Below are positions 22,626-30,770 of a DNA stretch of 64,000 bases, one piece after another. The stretch covers positions 783,189 through 847,188 of the forward strand of contig NZ_CP045851.1 in assembly GCF_009650215.1 (NCBI RefSeq), written 5' to 3'. This DNA comes from Actinomarinicola tropica. GTDB taxonomy: Bacteria > Actinomycetota > Acidimicrobiia > Acidimicrobiales > SKKL01. A program made the translations under genes and the position numbers. The notes below the pieces were generated by a model. That model ran no database searches, was not told where the DNA came from, and worked only from the letters and a program-made list of their open reading frames with translations. Within the stretch, counting starts at the first letter, position 1. Each line of letters starts with the position of its first letter.

Positions 22626-24092
22626 TCAGGGGCTGAAACGCTCCACGCGCGCGCGGATGACCTGGCGCTGCGCGTCGGTCTCAGGACAGTGGCGGTCGGC
22701 TTTGCGGGTGCCGGCCCGCAGCTCGGCGAGCCGGGCGCCGATGGCGTCGTGGTCGTGGCCGTCGTCGGCGAGGAGGCAGCCGATCACGGTGCCGGTGCGG
22801 CCGACGCCGCCCCAGCAGTGGACGTAGACAGCGCCGCGCTCGGACTCCGTGCGGATCGTGTCGAGGATCTCGTCATAGGCATCGTCGGCCAGGACCGAGA
22901 AGTCGGGGATCGGGAAGCGGCGGTGGCGCAGGTCGAGGCGGCGGGCCTCGGCGGTGGCGGTCACGTGGTGGTCGTAGGGCGTCAGCTCGCCGGGCTCGGT
23001 GAGGTCGACGAAGGTGCGCACCCCGGCGTCGACGAGGAGGTCGACCGTCGACCGAGACCGCCAGCCGTCATCGCTCTCGCCCGGGTACTCGCCGGCCAGG
23101 ACCCGACCTGGCTCGACCCACCAGGCGTGGTGCGCCTCGTCGTGGTCCCAGCTGGTGGACGGGCCGTCGCAGGCGCCTGTGGCGAACAGCCGGTCGGCCA
23201 TCGTCGTGATCCGCTCGACGTGGGTGATGCGCTCCCGCCACTCGGCGGGGATGCCGGACGCGCCCCAGCGGGCGCCGGCGAGCTGGCCGGCGATGGCGGC
23301 GGTGGTGTCGGCGTCGTCGCCGAGGTTGGCGGCGCGGAGGATCGCGTCGCGAGCGTCGGCGGCGCCGGCGACGGCCCACAGAGCGGCCTCGAGCGCGTCG
23401 ACGCAGAAGCCGCTGCCCCGGATGGCGGGCGGCTCCTTCGCCTGCCACGAGCCGCGGGCGACGTCGGCGACCTCCGGGTGCAGCTCACCCCATCGCCAGA
23501 AGTCGGCGGAGAGCACCTCGTCGGCGTCCTGTCCGCGGATGAGCGCGGCGAGCATGGCGCCGAGGAGGCGGCAGGCGTCGACCGGTCGGCGGGCGGCGTG
23601 GGTGGGGCGGCTGGACTCGGCCGAGCGTTCGGCGGCCTCGGCCACGTCGGCGTGCCAGCGGACGGGCACGGGGGCGAGGCGCATGAGCGAGCCGTTGGCG
23701 GCGGCGTCCTCGTCGACCGAGGGGTCGACCGGCTCGCCGGTGCGGGCGAAGCGCGAGAGCTGGCGGCTGACGGTGTTGCCGATGTCGAAGCAGCGGCCGT
23801 TGGAGGAGAGGTGCCCGTGGTCGCGCCACAGGAGGTAGCGGCGCATCTGGTCGGCGAGGTCCATGTCGCCGGTGTCGAGGAGGGACTCGGCGAGGCAGAG
23901 CGCCATCGACGTGTCGTCGGTCCACTGGCCGGGGCGCAGGCCGAAGGGGCCGCCGCCGACCATGTCGGTGATCGGCTCGAACGTGCCGGGGCGCTTGAAC
24001 TCGAGCGTGGTGCCGACGGCGTCGCCGACGGCGAGGCCGAGCAGCGCGCCGACGGCGCGGTCGCGTGCGGTGGTGGGGGTGGGGTCGGTCAT
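22626..24092 (-). CDS. ADP-ribosylglycohydrolase fused to a dual-specificity phosphatase
   Basis: 488 residues. Residues about 10-300 form a DraG/ARH-type hydrolase: GALLGLAVGDAVGTTLEF, GQWTDDTSMAL with the metal-binding Thr-Asp-Asp, and LGDDADTTAAIAGQLAGA, the second metal site. These enzymes cleave ADP-ribose from proteins, nucleic acid or small molecules. Residues about 330-480 form a cysteine phosphatase with P-loop HCWGGVGRTG (Cys426, Arg432) and a general-acid Asp candidate in IPDFSVL. Both active sites look intact. It is followed upstream by nrtR (16-base gap) and, divergently, pnuC-nadR, so it belongs to an NAD-metabolism cluster. A substrate bearing both ADP-ribose and phosphate is plausible but inferred. 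Confidence 0.88.
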   Translation of the reverse strand: MTDPTPTTARDRAVGALLGLAVGDAVGTTLEFKRPGTFEPITDMVGGGPFGLRPGQWTDDTSMALCLAESLLDTGDMDLADQMRRYLLWRDHGHLSSNGRCFDIGNTVSRQLSRFARTGEPVDPSVDEDAAANGSLMRLAPVPVRWHADVAEAAERSAESSRPTHAARRPVDACRLLGAMLAALIRGQDADEVLSADFWRWGELHPEVADVARGSWQAKEPPAIRGSGFCVDALEAALWAVAGAADARDAILRAANLGDDADTTAAIAGQLAGARWGASGIPAEWRERITHVERITTMADRLFATGACDGPSTSWDHDEAHHAWWVEPGRVLAGEYPGESDDGWRSRSTVDLLVDAGVRTFVDLTEPGELTPYDHHVTATAEARRLDLRHRRFPIPDFSVLADDAYDEILDTIRTESERGAVYVHCWGGVGRTGTVIGCLLADDGHDHDAIGARLAELRAGTRKADRHCPETDAQRQVIRARVERFSP

Positions 24093-24108
24093 GGCGGCCT
24101 CCGACTGG

Positions 24109-24837
24109 TCAGGCGGTCGGCCGACGGAACGGCGGCTCGATCGGGGCGAGGGCGGTCGAGGTGGCGCGGTAGCGCTGAGCGGGGCGGCCGCCGCTGGCGC
24201 TCGGGGTGGCGCGGGCGCCGGCGACGGGGGTGACGATGCCGCTGGCCAGGATCTTGCGGCGGAAGTTGGCGGGGTCGAGCTCGACGTCCCAGACGGCGTC
24301 GTAGACGGCGCGCAGGTCGCCGAGGGTGAACTCGGGCGGACAGAAGCGGGTGGCGATCGAGAGGTACTCGAGCTGGTCGCGCACCCGGTCGAGGCCGTCG
24401 CGGAGGATGCGGCGGTGGTCGAAGGCGAGCCGGCGGCGGAGGGCGGTGTCGACGGGGACGAGCTCGGCGGCGGTGGCGTCGGAGCCGCCCCGGGGGTCGG
24501 GGAGGTCGGCGACGAGGGCGACGTGGGCGACGGAGACGACCCGCATGCGGGGGTCGCGGTCGGGGTCGCCGTAGGTCGCGAGCTGGGTGAGGGTGGCGGC
24601 GTCGCGGCCGAGGTCGAGGCCGGTCTCCTCGGCGAGCTCGCGGCGGGCGGCGGCGTCGATGCCCTCGTCGGGTCGGACGAAGCCGCCGGGGAGGGCGGAG
24701 CGTCCGGCGAAGGGCTCGCTGCCCCGTTCGACGAGGACGACGTGGAGCCGCTCGTCGCGGATGGTGAACACGACGAGGTCGACGGTGACCGCGAAGGGCG
24801 GGAATTCGTGGGGGTCGTAGTCGAGTGTGGGAGACAT
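24109..24837 (-). CDS. nrtR: NrtR-like Nudix transcriptional regulator of NAD metabolism
   Basis: 242 residues: N-terminal Nudix fold with box GGFVRPDEGIDAAARRELAEETGL (about 50-73), and a C-terminal winged helix (about 155-215, FTLGDLRAVYDAVWDVELDPANFRRKILASGIV). NrtR proteins use the Nudix domain to sense ADP-ribose and release DNA. Here the catalytic Glu-rich box appears complete, unlike many NrtRs whose box is degenerate, so residual hydrolase activity is possible. It lies upstream of the ADP-ribosylglycohydrolase-phosphatase gene and divergent from pnuC-nadR, which are likely targets. Confidence 0.88.
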   Translation of the reverse strand: MSPTLDYDPHEFPPFAVTVDLVVFTIRDERLHVVLVERGSEPFAGRSALPGGFVRPDEGIDAAARRELAEETGLDLGRDAATLTQLATYGDPDRDPRMRVVSVAHVALVADLPDPRGGSDATAAELVPVDTALRRRLAFDHRRILRDGLDRVRDQLEYLSIATRFCPPEFTLGDLRAVYDAVWDVELDPANFRRKILASGIVTPVAGARATPSASGGRPAQRYRATSTALAPIEPPFRRPTA

Positions 24838-24853
24838 GAGGTGCGCCTCGTCC

Positions 24854-24910
24854 TGTTGTGGTCAGTTTGACTTGAACCGGAGTCGAGTAAGTGTCAGAGT
24901 GACCATAACA
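24854..24910. promoter_or_regulatory. Candidate NrtR operator region between nrtR and pnuC
   Basis: The 95-base divergent gap is AT-richer than its surroundings. Arms TGTTGTGGTCA (24854-24864) and TGACCATAACA (24900-24910) pair at 10 of 11 positions across 35 bases, and AGTTTGACTT/AAGTGTCAG-like half sites lie between. Two regulator dimers on one face of DNA could bind here. Assignment to NrtR is by position. Confidence 0.45.
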
Positions 24911-24932
24911 CCGACCGGATCCGGAGGGAACC

Positions 24933-25712
24933 GTGATGACCCAGATCGACGAGCGCCTCACCGCCGAGCAGCTCCCCGTCGTCGAGCGCACCCCCGTGTG
25001 GGGCACGGCGCTCGACCGGCGTCACGCCCTGGCGGCCGTCGTCGCCGCAGCGGCGATCACGGCGCTCTACTCGGTGCTCAGCCGGTGGGTGAGCGGCGCC
25101 GGGCCGACGACGCTCGAGGTGGTCGGGACGGTGACGTCGCTGTCCTGCGTGTGGATCACCCGGCGCCAGAACGTGCTGTGCATGCCGCTCGGGCTGGTGA
25201 GCGTCGTGGCGATGGGGGCGTTCTTCTTCGAGATCGACCTCGTCGGCCAGGGGTGGCTGCACCTCGGGTACTACGTGCCGATCCAGGTGGCCGGCTGGTG
25301 GTTCTGGATCCGGGGCGGCGAGGGTCGCACCGATCGGCCGGTGGCGTGGATGGGCTGGCCGGGGCGCATCGCCGTGGCCGTCGCCGTCGTCGCCGGCACG
25401 TTCGCCCTGGCCGGGCTGTTCGAGCGGCTGCACGGACCGAGCGACACCCTGCTGTGGGACTCCTCCATCGTGGCGGCGTCCGTCGCGGCGCAGGCGCTCC
25501 TCACCCTCAAGCGGGTGGAGGCGTGGTGGTTGTGGCTCGTGCCGGTGAACGTGTCCGCGGTGGCGCTCTACGTGGTGTCCGGGGCGCACCTGTTCGCCGC
25601 CCTGTACTGCCTGTACCTGGTGATCGCGAGCCTCGGGCTGCGGGACTGGGGTCGAGCGCACCGGCTTCAGCGGGCGGGCGCGGCGGCCGCCGAGGCGAGG
25701 TGGGCCCGGTGA
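24933..25712 (+). CDS. pnuC: Nicotinamide riboside transporter PnuC
   Basis: 259-residue membrane protein that takes up nicotinamide riboside by facilitated diffusion coupled to phosphorylation by NadR. Seen: about seven hydrophobic helices, the PnuC signatures TRRQNVLCMPLGLVSV, HLGYYVPIQVAGWWFWIRG (Trp-rich substrate region) and VEAWWLWLVPVNVSAVALY. A GGAGGG precedes GTG 24933; ATG 24936 is an equally good start. The stop overlaps the nadR GTG (GTGA). Divergent from nrtR. Confidence 0.92.
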   Translation: MMTQIDERLTAEQLPVVERTPVWGTALDRRHALAAVVAAAAITALYSVLSRWVSGAGPTTLEVVGTVTSLSCVWITRRQNVLCMPLGLVSVVAMGAFFFEIDLVGQGWLHLGYYVPIQVAGWWFWIRGGEGRTDRPVAWMGWPGRIAVAVAVVAGTFALAGLFERLHGPSDTLLWDSSIVAASVAAQALLTLKRVEAWWLWLVPVNVSAVALYVVSGAHLFAALYCLYLVIASLGLRDWGRAHRLQRAGAAAAEARWAR

Positions 25713-26845
25713 CCGGGCGTCGGGCGATCGTCGTCGGCAAGTTCCTCCCGCCGCACCGGGGCCACCACATGCTCATCGAGGCGGCGCTCGAGCGGGCCGA
25801 GCACGTGGACGTCGTCGTCTGCGACCTGGAGGGTCAATGGCCGCCAGCGGGGGAGCGGGCGGGGTGGCTGGCCGAGGTGCACCCGACGGCGACGGTGCAC
25901 GCGGTGGCCGACATCTGCGGGTGGCACTCGCCCGACCCGTGCCCGCCGGGGTGCAGCCCCGCGTGGGCACGACACCTCGCGGGGCTCGGGCTCGGTCCGT
26001 GGGACCTGGTCGTGTCGTCGGAGGACTACGGCGTGCTCTTCGCCGAGGCGCTCGGGGCCGAGCACGTGATGGTCGACCGCGAGCGAGTGGGGGTGCCGAC
26101 CTCCGGAACCGCGATCCGCGCCGACCTCGCGGCGGGGTGGCGGTGGCTGCACCCAATCGTGCGGCGGGGCCTGACCCGCAAGGTCGTGGTCGTCGGCGCC
26201 GAGTCGACGGGGACGACGACGCTGGCGCGAGACCTGGCCGACGCGCTGGGCGGGCCGTACGTGGCCGAGTTCGGACGGGCGCACAGCGAGGTGCTGGCGG
26301 CGCGGTTCGGCTCGATCGACGACGTCGTGTGGACGGCGGAGGACTTCGCGGTGATCGCCGACAACCAGGAGGCATCGGAGCGGGCTGCGCTCGAGGTGTG
26401 GGCGGCGGACGACGACGTGGTCCTCGGGCCGGCCGGGCCGTGGCTCGTGTGCGATACGGATCTGCTGGCGACGGCCGTCTGGCACGAGCGGTACCTGGGT
26501 GGGCCGACGCGGGAGCTGGTGGAGCGGGCGCTGGCAGGGGAGCGGCGGCCGGACCTCTACGTGCTCACGTTGCCCAAGGGCGTCCCGTTCGAGCAGGACG
26601 GCCTGCGCGACGGCGAGCACCTTCGGGACTGGATGACCGAACGCTTCCGCGAAGTGCTCGACGAATCGGGCGTCGAGTGGATCGAGGTCGCCGGCAGCCG
26701 AGAGGAGCGGGTGGCCGAGGTGGCCACGCTGCGCTCCATACCTCCGGTCCGTTCGCCCGGCTCTAACTGGCGTTTCGGAACTCCTCGTACCGCTCCTCGA
26801 GCAACTCTCGGGAAGGTCGCCACTCCTGTCGCCGAGGCGCCGTGA
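25709..26845 (+). CDS. nadR: NadR-like NMN adenylyltransferase / ribosylnicotinamide kinase
   Basis: 378 residues. N-terminal nucleotidyltransferase: VVGKFLPPHRGHHMLI (GxFxPxHxGH) and TSGTAIRADL (ISTxxxR-type), converting NMN to NAD. C-terminal kinase domain from about 158: VVVGAESTGTTTLARDLADAL at the P-loop position, where the usual lysine is Thr, then VAEFGRAHSE and LVCDTDLLATAVW. It would phosphorylate nicotinamide riboside delivered by PnuC. No N-terminal HTH is present, consistent with NrtR doing the regulation. The last 28 residues, and stop, lie inside the antisense strand of the HNH gene, so the original 3' end may have been replaced. Confidence 0.88.
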   Translation: MTGRRAIVVGKFLPPHRGHHMLIEAALERAEHVDVVVCDLEGQWPPAGERAGWLAEVHPTATVHAVADICGWHSPDPCPPGCSPAWARHLAGLGLGPWDLVVSSEDYGVLFAEALGAEHVMVDRERVGVPTSGTAIRADLAAGWRWLHPIVRRGLTRKVVVVGAESTGTTTLARDLADALGGPYVAEFGRAHSEVLAARFGSIDDVVWTAEDFAVIADNQEASERAALEVWAADDDVVLGPAGPWLVCDTDLLATAVWHERYLGGPTRELVERALAGERRPDLYVLTLPKGVPFEQDGLRDGEHLRDWMTERFREVLDESGVEWIEVAGSREERVAEVATLRSIPPVRSPGSNWRFGTPRTAPRATLGKVATPVAEAP

Positions 26846-27677
26846 GCTGGCTTCCGTCCATCTCCTGAATTCCGTGTCGGAGCATGGGTCCGTCCCGCTC
26901 GAGCAGGAGATCCTTGCGAACCTCGACCACGAGGTCGGGACGGACTCCCAGGATGTTCGTGTCGAAGGCTGCGTGATGGATCTTGCACAGCGCCAAGCCG
27001 TTGGGCACCACGGGCTCACCGCGCGGGTGGCTGTCGGGAAGGATGTGCGCGGCATCCAGGAGCTCGACGTGGCGCAGGCGGCAGATGCCGCATGAACCGC
27101 TGTAGGCGTGGAGAACTCGCTCGCGGAACACGGCCTGGTGGAGTCGCCGCTTGGTCACGGCTCGGTAGTACGCCTTCCGAGCGTCTTCGGCCACCGCCGG
27201 GCTGAGGTCGGGCGCCAGCGCCTCGGGCTCGGCGAGTGCGACCGTGAACGCCAGGGCTGAGGGGTCATCGCCTACGACGTACACCGGCCACGAGGCCAAG
27301 TACTGACCCTTGGTGATCCCCATGAAGTGGATGATGGGAATGTGCTCCTGCATTGCGATGCGGAGCCCGACGTTGTCGCGGTGGGCGAGGTCGGTCCCTC
27401 GGTAGCGGTAGAGGAGAAGACCCTCTTCGGTGATGCCGTCGTCGTACGGTCGTTCTCGACCGGGGGCCTCGGGGGTCGTGCGGATGCTGAGCGGCACCTG
27501 CTCGAGGACGGCGGGCTTGAAGATGCCTTGTTGGCTGACGAGCGGGACACGCCGCCCGTGCCAGGTGAACCCCTGCGCAAGGGGTCGCCAGGGGAGCACC
27601 TCGCCCCAAACCCGTGTCTGCTCCTCGAGGAACTGGAACGCTGCCAAGCGCACATCGATGTCGGGGCCCCGCGCCAT
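26763..27677 (-). CDS. HNH endonuclease, putative modification-dependent restriction enzyme (COG3440-like)
   Basis: 304 residues. The C-terminal part (about 180-262) is an HNH nuclease with zinc cysteines: SGSCGICRLRHVELLDAAHILPD, then NGLALCKIHHAAFD (His-Asn-His core). The N-terminal 160 residues (GFTWHGRRVPLVSQQGIFKP, LLYRYRGTDLAHRDNVGL, WPVYVVGDDPSALAF) match the DNA-reading domain of actinobacterial McrA-like enzymes, which in characterised relatives recognises phosphorothioate or modified bases. That specificity here is inference. It is the last gene of the minus-strand SIR2 operon (9-base gap after the phosphatase) and overlaps nadR tail to tail by 83 bases. Confidence 0.85.
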   Translation of the reverse strand: MARGPDIDVRLAAFQFLEEQTRVWGEVLPWRPLAQGFTWHGRRVPLVSQQGIFKPAVLEQVPLSIRTTPEAPGRERPYDDGITEEGLLLYRYRGTDLAHRDNVGLRIAMQEHIPIIHFMGITKGQYLASWPVYVVGDDPSALAFTVALAEPEALAPDLSPAVAEDARKAYYRAVTKRRLHQAVFRERVLHAYSGSCGICRLRHVELLDAAHILPDSHPRGEPVVPNGLALCKIHHAAFDTNILGVRPDLVVEVRKDLLLERDGPMLRHGIQEMDGSQLTAPRRQEWRPSRELLEERYEEFRNAS

Positions 27678-27686
27678 GTCAGGGTT

Positions 27687-28553
27687 CTAGCTGTTCGAGT
27701 CTCCGGATGTGAGGTTCTCAGTCGTCGTAGCCGCCGGCAGGAGCGGCAGCACCTCGTCGACCTGGGCGAGCAGCTGCTCGTTGGTGAACCGCGGCCGCTC
27801 GATGGTCGAACACTGCGCGGACACGGGGTCAGCTGGGTCGACGAGGCGAACGCGGTGGAACCGCTCGTGCATCACTCCGCTGTCGTCGACGCGCGTGTAG
27901 TGAAGGATCCCGCAGTTGGGGATCTTGCCCCGGTCGTCGTCCTCGACGATCTCAATCCACTCCTCAATCGACAGCTTCTCGAGTCGGAAGCGGAACGCCC
28001 ACATGACGTCCTCGTGTGTGACGCAGAGGACGCGGCCGGCCGGAAGCTCGCGTGCGAGGGTGCCCAGGACCTCCCGGGCCCGCATATCGAGGTCCGGGGT
28101 GCTCTCTCCGGACTCGGGTCGCCACAGGAACCGGTTGCGCCGCTTCTGAGCGGTCGACTCGGGGAACCGATCGGCTGTCTCGTCTCGGCCGAGCCCCTCC
28201 CAGAGGCCCCAGTCGCGTTCCCGTAGCAGCGGCTCGAGCTGCCACGCGGCGTTCGGCAGCGCCAGGTGGGCTGCCGTCTCGCGAGCCCGCACGTAGGGCG
28301 AGCAGTAGAGGCGATCGAACCTCTGGACTCCGGTGGCGTCCAGCCAGCTGCGCAGCCACGCGCCGGCACCTGCCGCCTGCGCGCGACCGAGGTCCGTGAG
28401 TCGGTAATCCGCAGCGCTGCGGGTCAGGTAGGCATCGGTCATCATGCTGAGGTCGCCGGCCTTTGCTGCCTCCAGCGCCACGTTGCCTTCGCTCTGGCCG
28501 TGGCGGACGAGGAACAGATCGAGCGGCATCGACGCCGCAGGCCCGTCGGTCAC
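27687..28553 (-). CDS. Histidine phosphatase family protein (PGM-like)
   Basis: 288 residues with the phosphoglycerate-mutase-type core: FLVRHGQSEGN (RHG, phospho-accepting His), YCSPYVRARETA, second acid region LLRERDWGLWEGLG, and VLCVTHEDVMWAF (second catalytic His). A C-terminal extension of about 90 residues after the core is unusual for the family. Its ATG overlaps the TGA of the upstream TY-Chap gene. Bacterial genomes carry many such phosphatases with sugar or nucleotide substrates. In this operon a role in processing a nucleotide product of the SIR2 protein is conceivable but unproven. Confidence 0.85.
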   Translation of the reverse strand: MTDGPAASMPLDLFLVRHGQSEGNVALEAAKAGDLSMMTDAYLTRSAADYRLTDLGRAQAAGAGAWLRSWLDATGVQRFDRLYCSPYVRARETAAHLALPNAAWQLEPLLRERDWGLWEGLGRDETADRFPESTAQKRRNRFLWRPESGESTPDLDMRAREVLGTLARELPAGRVLCVTHEDVMWAFRFRLEKLSIEEWIEIVEDDDRGKIPNCGILHYTRVDDSGVMHERFHRVRLVDPADPVSAQCSTIERPRFTNEQLLAQVDEVLPLLPAATTTENLTSGDSNS

Positions 28554-28981
28554 ATCGCCCCCGGTGCGTCACGGAAGGTTCGGGTGATCTCTGGAGACCC
28601 GTCGATATCGAGCTGTTCGATGTGCTCGACGCCGTGGACCAGTTGAAGGGTGCGGACGGCCATCGCGGCCACCATTCCTAGCGGGACAGGCTCCTCCCAC
28701 TGGCCCCAGTAATTCCCGCCTTCGTCGGGGGTCTCCCAGCCCAGTTCGAGGAGGACGGTGACCTGATCGGGTGTGAGCTGGTCGGCTCCCTCCAGGTAGC
28801 GATCGCCGACGCTCTCGGCGCGGAGGTCCGACCCGAACCGGGTGAACTGCACGAAGCGGTTGGAACCATCGGTCAGTGTTGGATCGAGGGAACCGGGGCG
28901 GGAGATGATCAGTGACTCGTCCTCGGTGAGAGCGGCGAGCGCACCGCTCAACGGTTCGACGAGGTGTTCGAGTGAGGTCAC
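28550..28981 (-). CDS. TY-Chap-like (YbjN/CesT-type chaperone fold) protein
   Basis: 143 residues from the GTG at 28981. The pattern RFVQFTRFGSDLRAESVGDRYLEG, then a helix starting LTPDQVTVLLELGWETPDEGG, matches the TY-Chap/YbjN peptide-binding fold found in many actinobacterial operons and some defence loci. No catalytic residues are expected; a protein-protein adaptor is likely. It lies 28 bases after the SIR2 stop and overlaps the phosphatase start by four bases. The assignment is by motif resemblance. Confidence 0.6.
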   Translation of the reverse strand: MTSLEHLVEPLSGALAALTEDESLIISRPGSLDPTLTDGSNRFVQFTRFGSDLRAESVGDRYLEGADQLTPDQVTVLLELGWETPDEGGNYWGQWEEPVPLGMVAAMAVRTLQLVHGVEHIEQLDIDGSPEITRTFRDAPGAM

Positions 28982-29009
28982 GGCAGATCGTCTCCCCGTC
29001 GTGTCGCGG

Positions 29010-30617
29010 TCATGACGACTTCGTGGTGGGCGTCTGGGACTGGAAGCGTTCGAGGGCGGATCGAACCTCGGCACGCAGAGCAGGCCGGATCACCTTGCCA
29101 GCGACCCTTTCGGCCTCGACGAGCGTCAGGAGGTCGTCGATCGCCGTTCGGAGCTGACGTTCGCCCTCGTTGAACACGGCGTCGTAGGACTCGTCGAGGA
29201 GGTGGCGTCCTGGCGGGGAGGCCTCCGCGGCCAGTCGGTCGAGGAGGATCGCCTGGTCGCGCACAGCCGAACTGGCCCGCAACCGCTTCCTGTGCGTCGA
29301 GAGGATCGGGAGCTCTGGCTTCCACAGCTGCTGCATCACGGTGGGTTCGTCGGGCGTGAAGACGGTTCCCAGCACGTTGGTTGCGCCCTTCTGATCGACG
29401 GGCTGGAGGTCGCGCACTTGGTGGACGATGCGGTGGAAGTTGTCGTCGCTCAGCGAGTATCCGACGAACAGAAGGTGCCGAGTCAGAAGAGCGGCGTGCA
29501 CGAGACCCGCAAGCGCGCTCGCTTCGCGTTCGAAGCGGAGGTAGTCGCCACGGGAGAGGACGATGCGCTCCTTGTCGTCTACGGACCCGTGCAGCTTCAG
29601 GAGCCAGTCCCGGCTGAGTACCTGGCCGTCACGCGGGAGGATCGTCGGCGTCCTGCCGGTGTCGCTCCAGGCGGTCTCGAACAGGGTGTCGTAGTTCGTC
29701 GTGACGGCCTCGTGTGCGGGTAGCGACGCCATCAGCTGGTGGAGGAGGCTGACTCGAGGCGTCTCGCGAGGACCAACTGCGATCTGGTCGACGATGAGGT
29801 CGCGGAAGCCCTTTGGCTGGCCCGACTTCTCGATCAGCGTGGCGATGTCGCGGACGTCCATCCGGCCGAGTTGGGAGTCAGACGGTCGGTCGGGACCCAG
29901 GGTCTCCTCGATGAGCCCGTTCACGAGGGTTCGCCAGGACGGGAGTCCGGCACCCATCGAGGCGCCCGCACCGAGGAACAGGACGAGTCGTCCGTCGCGA
30001 GCTTCGTCCCTGACGCGGTCGAACGTGGCTTGAGCCGCAGGTAGCAGTTGCAGCGGAGGTCGCGCGTAGCGGCTGCGGGCCTGCTGAGCGGCGGCGTAGG
30101 CGGCCGGGTCGTAGGCGACGAGAACAGCGTCGACATCGTGGGTCTTCACTGCTCCCAGAGCGCGCTGCACGACCGCCTTCACGACGTCGCCCTTCGACTG
30201 GGAGTGAAACCCGTCGCCTGTCCCCACGAGCGGGAACGCAACAAGAGGCCGGCGGTGGTCGAGTGGCCTCGGACGCTCCGGGTTGGTCGCCTGAGCGCTC
30301 GCCCGTTGGATGAACTCGGCGACCACCTCAGCCAGGTCCGCTGCGCTCTGGTCGCGGTCCCGTGCGGTGTCGCCGACCCAGATCGTCGGACCCGCTGCCG
30401 AACGAGTGGAGGTCAGTTGCCGTGTCGAGCGATTCCGGGCGAAGGACTGACGGAGGTAGGGGCCATCCAGCGCCTCGACGGGAAGGACTTTGCGCCAGTG
30501 CTTGGCCACATGGGGGCGTGGGTCGCGCCCACGTGGAGCGGCGCCCGACGGCACGAGGATCGCGTCGCAGGCGAGGTGGCGCAGGTCGCCGTGGGTGATG
30601 AACAGATGTCCGGGCAT
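29010..30617 (-). CDS. Macro-like domain fused to SIR2 NADase/deacylase domain
   Basis: 535 residues from ATG 30617 (a TTG at 30659 would add 14). Residues 1-175 look like a macro domain: FITHGDLRHLACDAILVPSG at the start and LVAFPLVGTGDGFHSQSKGDVV with AVKTHDVDAVLVAYD at the end, where the GTG loop would hold ADP-ribose. Residues about 205-450 are a SIR2_2 domain: LVLFLGAGASMGAGLPSW (NAD-binding GAGAS), VTTNYDTLFETAW, LLKLHGSVDDKERIVLSRGDY and LLFVGYSLSDDNF. SIR2 domains of this class in phage defence deplete NAD. It heads an operon with a TY-Chap protein, a phosphatase and an HNH nuclease. Confidence 0.82.
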   Translation of the reverse strand: MPGHLFITHGDLRHLACDAILVPSGAAPRGRDPRPHVAKHWRKVLPVEALDGPYLRQSFARNRSTRQLTSTRSAAGPTIWVGDTARDRDQSAADLAEVVAEFIQRASAQATNPERPRPLDHRRPLVAFPLVGTGDGFHSQSKGDVVKAVVQRALGAVKTHDVDAVLVAYDPAAYAAAQQARSRYARPPLQLLPAAQATFDRVRDEARDGRLVLFLGAGASMGAGLPSWRTLVNGLIEETLGPDRPSDSQLGRMDVRDIATLIEKSGQPKGFRDLIVDQIAVGPRETPRVSLLHQLMASLPAHEAVTTNYDTLFETAWSDTGRTPTILPRDGQVLSRDWLLKLHGSVDDKERIVLSRGDYLRFEREASALAGLVHAALLTRHLLFVGYSLSDDNFHRIVHQVRDLQPVDQKGATNVLGTVFTPDEPTVMQQLWKPELPILSTHRKRLRASSAVRDQAILLDRLAAEASPPGRHLLDESYDAVFNEGERQLRTAIDDLLTLVEAERVAGKVIRPALRAEVRSALERFQSQTPTTKSS

Positions 30618-30770
30618 GCCGCTCTCGATGGTGAGGATTTGCTGGGGGCGCCTCTCCAATCGGCAGTACGAGGGACGATCCCAGGTGAAGCGGCGACGTT
30701 TGGTCGAGATCGACGCTCATCGCGTCGGTCCTCCTGCCGACCGTCTGGAGCAGCCGTCGGGAGGGGACTG

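Noticed and set aside
26700-26900. tRNA or attachment site at the island edge
   Set aside because: No cloverleaf-like sequence or direct repeat visible; the junction lies within nadR.
30048-30770. Upstream extension of the plus-strand hypothetical gene
   Set aside because: It runs antisense through the SIR2/macro domain; the ribosome-binding site supports GTG 30771.
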